Assembly (NCBI GenBank): GCA_964613485.1
Contig: CAZTHB010000020.1
Span: 1 to 14,848, forward strand
DNA: 14,848 bases
Direction: 5' to 3'
Source: JADZGC01 sp964613485
Lineage (GTDB): Bacteria; Patescibacteriota; Saccharimonadia; CAILAD01; GCA-016700035
A program made the translations under genes and the position numbers. Positions 5,578 to 12,371 of the stretch are shown here, piece after piece; position 1 is the first letter of the stretch; every line of letters begins with the position of its first letter. The notes beneath the pieces were generated by a model. That model was given only the letters and a program-made list of their open reading frames with translations. It did no database searches and was not told the DNA's origin.

Positions 5578-7221
5578 TTAGTTGTCGTAGTTATTTGGCA
5601 AACTATCGGCTAGATGCTTCATTGAGTATTCTTTACGCAATTGCTTAGGTAGATCTTGTAACTTCACACCGATCTTGACGCCAGGATTCAAAATATTCAA
5701 AGGATCAAAGAGCTTCTTAACTTCTTCGAACACCCCATAAAGACGCTCACCGTACAGACGCTTGAGGTAGGGTGCGCGCAAGCGACCATCATTATGCTCA
5801 CCGCACGTACTTCCCCCCAGATCAATCACCATTCGATAAAAGTCATTCATTAGCTCAAAAAGCTTCTTGCGATCTGTCACTGCCGAAAGATTCATGAATG
5901 GCTGCAAGTGGAAGTTTGCGTTCCCGGCGTGACCCCATACCGCAATATCTAGTTTATACTTCTCAAACATTGCGTACACTCGTTCGAGGAAGACAGGCAT
6001 GTTCTCCAGCGGTACAACACCATCCTCAATGATAGGAAGAGCTTTTTTATTGCCTTTAAACTTCCATATGATCGCAGCGGCACCTCGACGAATCTTCCAT
6101 AGCTTAGTCTGCTCCGCGGGATCAGTTGCGACACGCATATCAAACGCCGTGTGCTCGAATGCCTTGAGCGTCTTCTTTGTCTTCCGAATCTGCTCACGCT
6201 CTTTTGCATCGTCAAACTGCACGAGCAGCACGATACCCGGCATCTGCTCTGGTAATACGCCTTTGATCTGCTGCGGGTCATGTTCTTTTAGAAACTCGAG
6301 TAAATGTTTATCTACTACCTCTAAAGCGGAGGGCTGGAGCGGCATTATCATCTCAACTGCAGCTGCTGCCTTCTCCATGGACTCAAAATACCCTACGATG
6401 AGGTGATTCTTCGGGCTCCATGGCACGTGCCGCAGTGTAATTTCTGACACAATACCGAGCGTACCCTGACTACCGACGAAAAGTTGACCGAGGTCAAAGC
6501 TCCCGTCGCTACCCTTCACGTGCCAGAGATCATAACCAGCAGAGTTCTTGCTCACATTTGGGAATGCATCCGCGATATCATCCCAGTTCTCTTCGATAAG
6601 GTAGTCAACGTTGCGGTAAATATGACCTTCGAAATCAGTTTGCTTCTGTTTCGCGGCCAACTCCTTAGCGCTCAGCCGACGCGTTGTAATGACCTCACCA
6701 TTAGATAACACAACCCGTAGTGACTCGACATAATCTCTGGTCATGCCATATTTGACTGTTTTCTCGCCTGCCGAGTTATTTGCCACTGCTCCACCGATAG
6801 TCGCGAAATCAATGCTCGCAGGGTATGGCGGCATGAATCGCCCATGGCTATGAAGAAGATGTTGGAGATCCTTATAGATCATACCTGGCTGAATCGTAAC
6901 CGTATTCTTGTCATAGCGGATGAAGTGATTCATGTGTGCAGGAAATGCCATCATAATGCCAGCACCAAGAGCGCCGCCACCTTGGTCAGTCCCCTTTCCA
7001 CGCGCGGTGATCGGGTGTACTTCGCCATCGACAGCGCGCTCAGCCACCAGGCGAACGAGCTCGGCCACATCAGCCTCATTCTGTGGATAAAATACTGCTT
7101 CAGGCAAGATGGTGAAGACGCTTCCGTCGGTTGCAAAAAAGTCACGGGTTGTTTTGTCGGTACTAAGCTCGCCCGTCACCGACAGACGGAGCTGGTCGTA
7201 AAATGTTTGTTTGTTACTCAT
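5578..7221 (-). CDS. FAD-linked oxidase, D-lactate/glycolate dehydrogenase (GlcD) type
   Basis: I start it at ATG 7221 (547 residues), as the frame upstream is not conserved-looking. Residues about 35-215 form the FAD-binding PCMH domain, with the flavin loop TARGKGTDQGGGALG (72-86), PPYPASIDFATIGGAVANNS (131-150, the usual glycine/asparagine-rich loop) and VGSQGTLGIVSE (249-260). The C-terminal FAD-oxidase domain (about 270-515) has GHAGNANFH (430-438) and CGEHNDGR (473-480), the active-site histidine motifs of 2-hydroxyacid dehydrogenases. No Fe-S cysteine domain is fused. The family oxidises D-lactate, glycolate or related 2-hydroxyacids and passes electrons to a quinone or other acceptor; the actual substrate is not readable. 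It is the first gene of an operon with the small membrane protein. Confidence 0.88.
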   Translation of the reverse strand: MSNKQTFYDQLRLSVTGELSTDKTTRDFFATDGSVFTILPEAVFYPQNEADVAELVRLVAERAVDGEVHPITARGKGTDQGGGALGAGIMMAFPAHMNHFIRYDKNTVTIQPGMIYKDLQHLLHSHGRFMPPYPASIDFATIGGAVANNSAGEKTVKYGMTRDYVESLRVVLSNGEVITTRRLSAKELAAKQKQTDFEGHIYRNVDYLIEENWDDIADAFPNVSKNSAGYDLWHVKGSDGSFDLGQLFVGSQGTLGIVSEITLRHVPWSPKNHLIVGYFESMEKAAAAVEMIMPLQPSALEVVDKHLLEFLKEHDPQQIKGVLPEQMPGIVLLVQFDDAKEREQIRKTKKTLKAFEHTAFDMRVATDPAEQTKLWKIRRGAAAIIWKFKGNKKALPIIEDGVVPLENMPVFLERVYAMFEKYKLDIAVWGHAGNANFHLQPFMNLSAVTDRKKLFELMNDFYRMVIDLGGSTCGEHNDGRLRAPYLKRLYGERLYGVFEEVKKLFDPLNILNPGVKIGVKLQDLPKQLRKEYSMKHLADSLPNNYDN

Positions 7222-7227
7222 AAGATA

Positions 7228-7256
7228 CTGTAAGCATAACAGTTTTTTGGAGCGCT
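7228..7256 (-). promoter_or_regulatory. Candidate promoter of the FAD oxidase operon
   Basis: On the minus strand a TTCTCA-like -35, 17 bases, then TATGCT, which ends 11 bases before the ATG at 7221. No Shine-Dalgarno lies between, so the mRNA would have only a few leader bases. Confidence 0.4.
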
Positions 7257-7297
7257 GAGAAGATAGCTTACACACCCTACTTTTCACCGTAAGCACT

Positions 7298-7326
7298 TTG
7301 CGTTTCAGGTCATAAAATCGTATGAT
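7298..7326 (+). promoter_or_regulatory. Leaderless promoter of the Rpf-like gene
   Basis: TTGCGT (7298-7303), 17-base spacer, TATGAT (7321-7326), then 6 bases, then ATG 7333. Transcription should start at or next to the A of the start codon, and there is no RBS. Confidence 0.6.
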
Positions 7327-7332
7327 AGATCT

Positions 7333-8214
7333 ATGGCAAAACCAACTCCGCGCCTCAAGACACGCACTGCCGCTGCGAAATTGCAGCCTAGCCAACAATT
7401 TAGGCAACCCATTCTCTATGCCGTACTAGCGCTCTGTATCATCGCCGGAGCAATCCTTATTTATGCGTCATTTGCAGGCTCCATTCCGGTGGTTGGTTCA
7501 AACCCAGACTTTTGGCGGCCACGTATCGCCGGATGTGAAGCGGGTTCCGGCCCTACCAGCACGCCAAACTACAAGGCGAGCAATGGTGCTGGCCACTTTG
7601 GTGCGTACCAATATGACGTGCGTACCTGGAAGGGAGCAGTCGGGCCAGAACTTGCAGCCCAGTACCCTTTGCCGAGCGATGCTCCACCCGAAGTACAAGA
7701 TCAAGCCTTCTATAATACCTTTGCGCGTCGAGGCAGCCAGCCCTGGAATGCCAGTTATCACTGCTGGGCAACACCTGAATTACGCGGGACAGTTAATCTC
7801 CCCGTATTAGGTCCTGTCGGGGCTCTCGTTAAAGCGACGCCTACACCAGCTCCACCTAAAAATGCATACAACATCAAGGTGCAAGGCCGTGTATACATTG
7901 ACGACAAACTTACCCCCAACATCACACTCAATACATGCGTAGATGGCGTTACCACCAAAACCGATGCTGGCGGCATTTTCCGATTTGAACTACCGGCCGG
8001 CAAAAACTACTGCGTCCGCGTGATCGAAGGACTCCCAGCAGGGGCACGTATCGTGAAGACAAATAACAATCCTGAACGTGCTAGCGAAGCGACATACGAG
8101 CATCAGCTAGCAGACAAAAACTACTACCGGAATCTGTGGCAATTCTTCACCCCATACTACACCTGGGACCGCGCCAGCGATGAAGGTTTTGATTTCTGGT
8201 ATACGACACAATAA
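7333..8214 (+). CDS. Membrane-anchored Rpf-like (resuscitation-promoting factor) transglycosylase
   Basis: A 293-residue protein with a basic N-terminus, one membrane anchor (about 27-47) and an extracytoplasmic body. Residues about 61-145 match the Rpf/transglycosylase-like fold. They carry RIAGCEAGSG with the putative catalytic Glu69 next to Cys68, a glycine-rich stretch followed by HFGAYQYDVRTW (88-99), AFYNTFARRGSQPW, and Cys144 (SYHCW), which can form the conserved disulfide with Cys68. A Pro/Thr linker (about 168-176) leads to a beta-rich domain (about 180-245) like a carboxypeptidase-regulatory or SpaA-type fold, with Cys202 and Cys227. The C-terminus is aromatic-rich. Rpf enzymes cleave peptidoglycan. 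In an epibiont this could remodel its own wall or open the wall of an actinobacterial host. It leads an operon with the tail-anchored protein. Confidence 0.85.
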   Translation: MAKPTPRLKTRTAAAKLQPSQQFRQPILYAVLALCIIAGAILIYASFAGSIPVVGSNPDFWRPRIAGCEAGSGPTSTPNYKASNGAGHFGAYQYDVRTWKGAVGPELAAQYPLPSDAPPEVQDQAFYNTFARRGSQPWNASYHCWATPELRGTVNLPVLGPVGALVKATPTPAPPKNAYNIKVQGRVYIDDKLTPNITLNTCVDGVTTKTDAGGIFRFELPAGKNYCVRVIEGLPAGARIVKTNNNPERASEATYEHQLADKNYYRNLWQFFTPYYTWDRASDEGFDFWYTTQ

Positions 8215-8230
8215 AAATTAAAGGATAATT

Positions 8231-8728
8231 ATGACACCAGCCACAGCGCAGCCCACGACACCCCTCACCACAAGTACTATAGAAACATCAGGTACGCTTT
8301 ATACCGGCATACTCAAATCAAACACTCATTATGACGGTAGTCTCCGTCTTATCGGATCTCAACTAGTATTTACTGATACCGCCGGCAACCAAGTAATAAA
8401 TGTAACCCCGCAACAAGTTACGAAGACGGTTGTAACTGTAGAGAGTGTAATATTTGAAACTGCCGGAACACGCTATACGTTCATCCCGGATGCGTCCAAG
8501 GGAACTCGCGCTGCACTAGCAGTCGGCGGGGCAGTCGGCATCGGAATTGCTGCATCAAAAGGCAATGCAGCCGGTCTTCCCGAATGGAAAACCGTACTGT
8601 CTGCAGCGGGATATGGCGTCAAGGATATGAGCATGGGCGCTATGGCCAAGTGGCTTATCCCAGCCCTAATTGGATTCGTCTTTCTCCTCCTGGTGATGTA
8701 TGTCATCGCTGGGGTCGCCAGCGAATAA
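8231..8728 (+). CDS. Tail-anchored protein with PH-like beta domain
   Basis: A 165-residue protein starting 16 bases after the Rpf-like gene, with AAAGGA upstream. The N-terminus is Thr/Pro-rich. Residues about 18-87 are strand-rich (GTLYTGILKS, LRLIGSQLVFTDTAG, ESVIFETAGTRYTF) in a pattern like a small PH/GRAM-type domain, but this is a shape impression. A glycine/alanine-rich stretch (93-110) may insert in the membrane, and about 141-162 is a clear transmembrane segment at the C-terminus. The family is not recognised. The operon position suggests a role at the membrane with the wall hydrolase. Confidence 0.72.
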   Translation: MTPATAQPTTPLTTSTIETSGTLYTGILKSNTHYDGSLRLIGSQLVFTDTAGNQVINVTPQQVTKTVVTVESVIFETAGTRYTFIPDASKGTRAALAVGGAVGIGIAASKGNAAGLPEWKTVLSAAGYGVKDMSMGAMAKWLIPALIGFVFLLLVMYVIAGVASE

Positions 8729-8738
8729 GTCAGATATC

Positions 8739-9094
8739 ATGCCCATCATCATCGCTGAAGTGAAGACTCAGTCGCCTTTTGGATTTCGCTCAGAACGAGG
8801 CTGGGATGAGCTATTTGCAATCGCAAATACACACGGCGATTGGCTCAGTATTCATACAGATACTCGCTGGGGCGGTTCGTTTGAGCTCGTACGTAAAGCT
8901 CGATCCCTTACTACCAAGCCAATTCTGGCGAAAGGAATACACGCGCATGACTCCGATATCACACGTGCCATCGAGGCCGGTGCGGATTATGTACTGGTGG
9001 TCGGTCGTATCCCAGCAATCCATCTCGAAAAATGCCTCATCGAACCAAAGCGACTACAAGATTTGCCGAGCATCCCTACAGATACAAAGGTCGT
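8739..9094 (+). CDS. Indole-3-glycerol-phosphate-synthase-like barrel, 3' cut by N gap
   Basis: 118 residues are visible from ATG 8739. The sequence follows the IGPS (TrpC) pattern: AEVKTQSPFG (canonical AEIKxxSPS, with Glu7 and Lys9), LSIHTDTRWGGS (canonical SVLTDxxxFGGS) and PILAKGI (canonical VLRKDF, Lys65), then IEAGADYVLVV. So three catalytic positions of the family seem kept. The usual N-terminal helix of about 45 residues is missing, the F of the KDF motif is changed, and no other trp gene is nearby. The product may be a repurposed TIM barrel instead of a tryptophan enzyme. An in-frame ATG at 8700 overlaps the previous gene and is less likely. Confidence 0.7.
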
Positions 9095-9194
9095 NNNNNN
9101 NNNNNNNNNNNNNNNNNNNNNNNNNNNNNNNNNNNNNNNNNNNNNNNNNNNNNNNNNNNNNNNNNNNNNNNNNNNNNNNNNNNNNNNNNNNNNN
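9095..9194. other. Assembly gap of 100 Ns
   Basis: Exactly 100 unknown bases, the usual placeholder for a gap of unspecified size. It truncates genes on both sides, so the real distance and order across it are inferred from scaffolding only. Confidence 0.98.
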
Positions 9195-9679
9195 CTAAAC
9201 TCATGGTCGAAATCGAAACCAGGCGGCCATTCACGTTCCTCTGCAGGAAGGTTATATTCCTGTCGAAAACGACGAGCCAACTCCACGAGCAGCTCCCGAT
9301 CGATTGCATTCCATTCGAGCATTCTTTCGGCTCCATCGGCATCTATCTGACAGTAATACACTCCGCGTCCGTGCGGAGAGCGCATGTAAAATGCATAACC
9401 GAGCATCTGCGATACCGCCGCTTGCACCGTATCGCTTGTTCCATACAGCCAGTGGGGTCGGAAATGTGCTCGAACTTCATCCTCGCGACCCATTTCGCGA
9501 TATCGAAACTTCAGCCATTTCAAGGCTTGCCACATTGACAGATCGAACGCCTGTCGATGATCGCTGGTCTTGTCATGCATCGGTGCATATCCCGGCCAAC
9601 CACCGAGGATAATCAACATGTAGCAGATGCCATCAATCAGATCGTGATCAGACACACGTGTGGATCTCGTTCTCGGCAT
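9195..9679 (-). CDS. Hypothetical protein, 3' cut by N gap
   Basis: About 161 residues are visible from ATG 9679 with AAGAGG 5 bases upstream; the C-terminus lies in the gap. The family is not recognised. It is rich in Arg, Asp, Glu, Trp and Tyr, without clear membrane segments. Features seen are a basic start (MPRTRSTR), SDHDLIDGICYMLIILGGW, a DHRQAFDLSMWQALKWLKFR helix, and a helical acidic region (LVELARRFRQEYNLPAEERE). It is probably a soluble cytoplasmic protein. A promoter candidate lies at 9717-9745. Confidence 0.68.
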
Positions 9680-9716
9680 AATGCCTCTTTTCTAAAGGTA
9701 CGATCTTTACCAGGTA

Positions 9717-9745
9717 AGTATAGGTGTTGAGCCCAGTATAGTAAA
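9717..9745 (-). promoter_or_regulatory. Candidate promoter of the gene at 9679
   Basis: Minus strand TTTACT (9745-9740), 17 bases, TATACT (9722-9717), then about 37 bases to the ATG. The stretch downstream of tRNA-Leu(CAG) has no clear terminator, so read-through from the tRNA is also possible. Confidence 0.45.
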
Positions 9746-9749
9746 TAAA

Positions 9750-9836
9750 TGGTGCGGATGAGAGGACTCGAACCTCCACGGGGTTGCCCCCACTGGCACC
9801 TGAAGCCAGCGTGTATACCAATTTCACCACATCCGC
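9750..9836 (-). tRNA. tRNA-Leu (anticodon CAG)
   Basis: Acceptor GCGGATG/CATCCGC, discriminator A, encoded CCA (plus strand TGG 9750-9752). The anticodon stem CTGGC/GCCAG has loop TTCAGGT (CAG, decoding CUG). The long variable arm (GGGG/CCCC hairpin) is class II. It starts 6 bases after the stop of the peptide-binding protein, so it may be processed from that mRNA. Confidence 0.97.
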
Positions 9837-9842
9837 ATGATG

Positions 9843-11573
9843 TTATTTAGATTGCTTGACCGGTGCTTTTTTTGTTGCGAGTGCCCAATCAGCCACGCCA
9901 CGCAAACGATCTGAAGGCGAGCTCAGATTTCCGGCAGTCACGCCCGACAAATCAACGGTATGAGCATACAGGTAATATGGCGAGTAAAGCAAGAGCGCAG
10001 GTGCATCACGAGCCCAAAGGTTGGTCCACTCCGCATACTTCTGGTCACGATACGCTGGGTCCTTCGCAAAGCGAGCTTGCTCGAGCAATGTATCGGCCTG
10101 AGCATTCTTATAGGCTGAGAGGTTTAAGCCTGGGTCCACCGCTTGCGATGAATGCCAGAAGCTATAGACGTCACTATCCCCACCCAAATCCTCACCATAA
10201 ACCAAGATGTCATATTGGCGTGGGCGAATGTAGTTTTGTTGCAAGCTATAACTATCGGCCAAGATAATATCAACCGGTACCCCTACCGAGCGCCATGCTT
10301 CGCTTAGAGCATTTGCAATTGCTGGGTATTCACCAGTATTCGCCGTCACGAGCTTAAGCCGCTGCGAAAATTTGTTTAATAGCGCTGCCCGTGCGTCATC
10401 AGGCGAGAAAGTTAGTCTTGCAGCTTGATTTGTGAAACCCGGATAACCTGCCGGAATCGGATAATGCGCTACGTTTCCTTGATCACGCAATACATCGCGT
10501 ACGATCTGCTTGCGGTCCACCGCCAGACCAAGCGAGCGTCTAATAGCAGCATCTGCTAGCACCGGGCGCGAGGTATTATAAAACGCACCAACATATGCAG
10601 GCAGGCGATAGGTCTGTACTTGTAGGCCGCCAAACCGCTCTACATCGGACAACTGAGCACCCTGTACATCGGCAATGCCATCGAGCTGCTGCTTCGCATA
10701 CGCGTCAAGGGCAGAGTTACCATCGTCGAATTGACGAAACTCGATCTTCTCCAATAGTGGCTCACCACCGAAATAGCTTGGGTTGCGACGCAACATCACG
10801 ACGTCCGAATTAGCTTCAAGGCCCTCCAAAATAAATGGACCCGTACCATTCGGTTGACGATTGAAGTCATCAAGTCGCAGCTGAGATTGCTTGACGTCTT
10901 TGAGGCTATGCTCTGGCAAGATACCGACATGTGAAAGAGCACTAAAGAAGTCGCTGTAACTAGCTGGCAACTGGAATTGTACCGTTGATTCATCCGGCGC
11001 GTTCACAACAACCTTATCCCAGCTCGACGCCAATACCGACCGAGCGTCTGGAGCTTGTAGTGTGCGAAACGTGAATTCGACATCACGCGCGCTAAAACGC
11101 ACTCCATCATGCCACTTCACATCTTGACGCAATACAAACGTATAGGTTCGCTTGTCAGGAGATACTGTCCAGGATTCTGCGAGATCAGGCGTAATTACTC
11201 CCGTTGGCGCACGCCGAATGAGCTTCGAAAACACCAACTCAGCCACATCTGCAGTCGCGGAATTATCAATATAGAGCGGATTGACCTGACGCACTCGCCC
11301 GATAATAGCCTCACGATATATGCCGCCTGCCTTCGGCACATCCTGAAGCCATAAGCGATCAAGGCCCTGCACTTGCACCCAGAGTCCAACAACACTCACC
11401 GCGATAACCGCCAACCATGCAGCAAATTGCCAGCGCATGAGCCCTAACTTCTGCCAAGCACCATACAGATGACGGTGCACGTAGTTTCGCAACCAAACCC
11501 TACGCGTCTTTACGCGCGCACTGATCGCACGACGAAAATGATGCCAACGAAATGAAAAGTAGGATGGTTTCAT
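9843..11573 (-). CDS. Membrane-anchored peptide ABC transporter substrate-binding protein (SBP family 5)
   Basis: A 576-residue protein. It has an unusually long, Arg/His-rich N-terminus (1-47), a single membrane anchor (about 48-68) and no lipobox Cys. The body follows the DppA/OppA family: LAESWTVSPDKRTYTFVLR (131-149), DVKWHDGVRFSARDVEFTF (151-169), a GTGPF motif and a RRSLGLAVDRKQIV block. These proteins capture peptides or nickel/opine-like ligands for an ABC permease, and no permease or ATPase gene is in the window. The start at 11573 lacks a strong RBS; Met46 (11438) is an alternative that would drop the basic tail. It lies 21 bases after secG and just before tRNA-Leu(CAG). Confidence 0.88.
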   Translation of the reverse strand: MKPSYFSFRWHHFRRAISARVKTRRVWLRNYVHRHLYGAWQKLGLMRWQFAAWLAVIAVSVVGLWVQVQGLDRLWLQDVPKAGGIYREAIIGRVRQVNPLYIDNSATADVAELVFSKLIRRAPTGVITPDLAESWTVSPDKRTYTFVLRQDVKWHDGVRFSARDVEFTFRTLQAPDARSVLASSWDKVVVNAPDESTVQFQLPASYSDFFSALSHVGILPEHSLKDVKQSQLRLDDFNRQPNGTGPFILEGLEANSDVVMLRRNPSYFGGEPLLEKIEFRQFDDGNSALDAYAKQQLDGIADVQGAQLSDVERFGGLQVQTYRLPAYVGAFYNTSRPVLADAAIRRSLGLAVDRKQIVRDVLRDQGNVAHYPIPAGYPGFTNQAARLTFSPDDARAALLNKFSQRLKLVTANTGEYPAIANALSEAWRSVGVPVDIILADSYSLQQNYIRPRQYDILVYGEDLGGDSDVYSFWHSSQAVDPGLNLSAYKNAQADTLLEQARFAKDPAYRDQKYAEWTNLWARDAPALLLYSPYYLYAHTVDLSGVTAGNLSSPSDRLRGVADWALATKKAPVKQSK

Positions 11574-11594
11574 AACCGGATCTATTACTAGCCT

Positions 11595-11813
11595 TTAGGC
11601 CAGTAATAGTCGAGCAAGTAAACTCCCTACAAAAATAATTGCCAGAATAATCGTGATCGAGAACAAGGAACGTTCAATTCCACGCTTAGAGCGGTATGAA
11701 TTACTCGACCCACCATATGCCTCACCCAGACCGCTACCTTGATTTTGCAATAATACAACTAAGATAAGTAGGCTCGCGCTTATAACCAACAATACATTTA
11801 CAATACCTAGCAT
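11595..11813 (-). CDS. secG: Preprotein translocase subunit SecG
   Basis: 72 residues, the usual SecG length, with two membrane helices (about 4-23 and 50-71). Between them is the family's conserved cytosolic loop, LLQNQGSGLGEAYGGSS, then an RGIER that precedes helix 2. SecG assists SecYE in protein export. GAGGAG inside the end of the upstream gene serves as RBS, and the two genes are 1 base apart, so translation is coupled. It exports the many anchored surface proteins seen here along with the rest of Sec. Confidence 0.92.
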   Translation of the reverse strand: MLGIVNVLLVISASLLILVVLLQNQGSGLGEAYGGSSNSYRSKRGIERSLFSITIILAIIFVGSLLARLLLA

Positions 11814-11814
11814 A

Positions 11815-12174
11815 TTAACGCTCCTCCTCTCGCTGGAACAATGAAGAAAACAGATAGTTCACAAGCCATACGATAATAACTGCTCCAACTGCGCTCGACA
11901 ACTTCGTGACCTGAAAACGCGGATAGAAGAAACTGGTTACGTAGAGCATGCCGGCGTTTACAAAGAGCATAAATATCCCCATAGTCAAAACAATCGCCGG
12001 CAGACTGAGGAGTACGGCAAGCGGGCGCACAAGCGCATTCACAATACCAAAAACAAGCGACGCGATCAGGAGAACCCCAATGCGGTCATCATAGCCGATG
12101 CCCGAAAATAATTGTGCGGCCACCCAAAGCCCAACGAAATTTACTAGCCAGGCGAACAAGATTCGTTTCAACAT
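11815..12174 (-). CDS. Four-TM membrane protein of the phage holin superfamily IV (YvlD-like)
   Basis: 119 residues with four hydrophobic helices (about 4-24, 30-50, 57-81 and 91-113). NALVRPLAVLLSLPAIVLT and LFVNAGMLYV match the broad family of small bacterial membrane proteins annotated as mycobacterial-type phage holin or YvlD. Despite the name these are common chromosomal genes of unknown role, and nothing here indicates a lysis cassette. A TATAAT ends 10 bases before the ATG, so it likely has its own short-leader transcript, continuing into secG and the SBP. Confidence 0.82.
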   Translation of the reverse strand: MLKRILFAWLVNFVGLWVAAQLFSGIGYDDRIGVLLIASLVFGIVNALVRPLAVLLSLPAIVLTMGIFMLFVNAGMLYVTSFFYPRFQVTKLSSAVGAVIIVWLVNYLFSSLFQREEER

Positions 12175-12184
12175 AACGCGACCA

Positions 12185-12190
12185 ATTATA
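12185..12190 (-). promoter_or_regulatory. -10 box of an internal, near-leaderless promoter
   Basis: Minus-strand TATAAT (12190-12185), with a TAGAAA-like -35 17 bases upstream, inside the end of the basic-protein gene. Ten bases separate it from the ATG at 12174, leaving a leader of about 3-4 bases and no RBS. Confidence 0.55.
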
Positions 12191-12194
12191 GCAA

Positions 12195-12362
12195 TTATTT
12201 AGACTTTTTTCTAGCTTTACCAGAAGTACCACCTACAATACGCGCAAGATTGAATACACCCTTGCCGGACACGCGCATGCGCTTTTCTGCTGCCCGCTTA
12301 CGATCCCGCGCCATCGCTTTCGCTAGATTTCGACTCAATACAGATTTCTTCGTTCGCGCCAC
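12195..12362 (-). CDS. Small very basic protein (55 residues), downstream of uvrC
   Basis: It begins at a GTG (12362) preceded by GGAGG with 4-base spacing and ends in TAA at 12195. The sequence starts ARTKKSVLSRNLAKAM and ends GTSGKARKKSK. About a third of residues are Lys or Arg, it has no Cys, and a single helical middle (about 11-29) is followed by a glycine-containing basic tail. It is similar in character to small ribosome- or nucleic-acid-binding proteins, but no family is recognised. The gene starts 9 bases after the uvrC stop, so it is co-transcribed with uvrC. It is short enough to be missed by length-filtered gene finders. Confidence 0.78.
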   Translation of the reverse strand: MARTKKSVLSRNLAKAMARDRKRAAEKRMRVSGKGVFNLARIVGGTSGKARKKSK

Positions 12363-12371
12363 ATGCCCTCC

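Noticed and set aside
5578..7407. Longer FAD oxidase starting at 7407
   Set aside because: The first 62 codons overlap the promoter region of the divergent gene and do not look like an oxidase N-terminus; ATG 7221 gives the expected start.
8700..9350. Continuous frame across the N gap joining the IGPS-like part to downstream sequence
   Set aside because: The 100 Ns are a placeholder of unknown length; the sequence after the gap codes on the minus strand and the joined frame has no meaning.
9863..10267. Plus-strand open frame opposite the peptide-binding protein
   Set aside because: Composition (His/Pro/Arg-rich) is typical of an antisense shadow; the SBP on the minus strand is unmistakable.
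11815..12174. Phage lysis gene (holin) suggesting a prophage
   Set aside because: Four-TM proteins of this family are common chromosomal genes; it sits in an operon with secG and there is no endolysin or structural gene.
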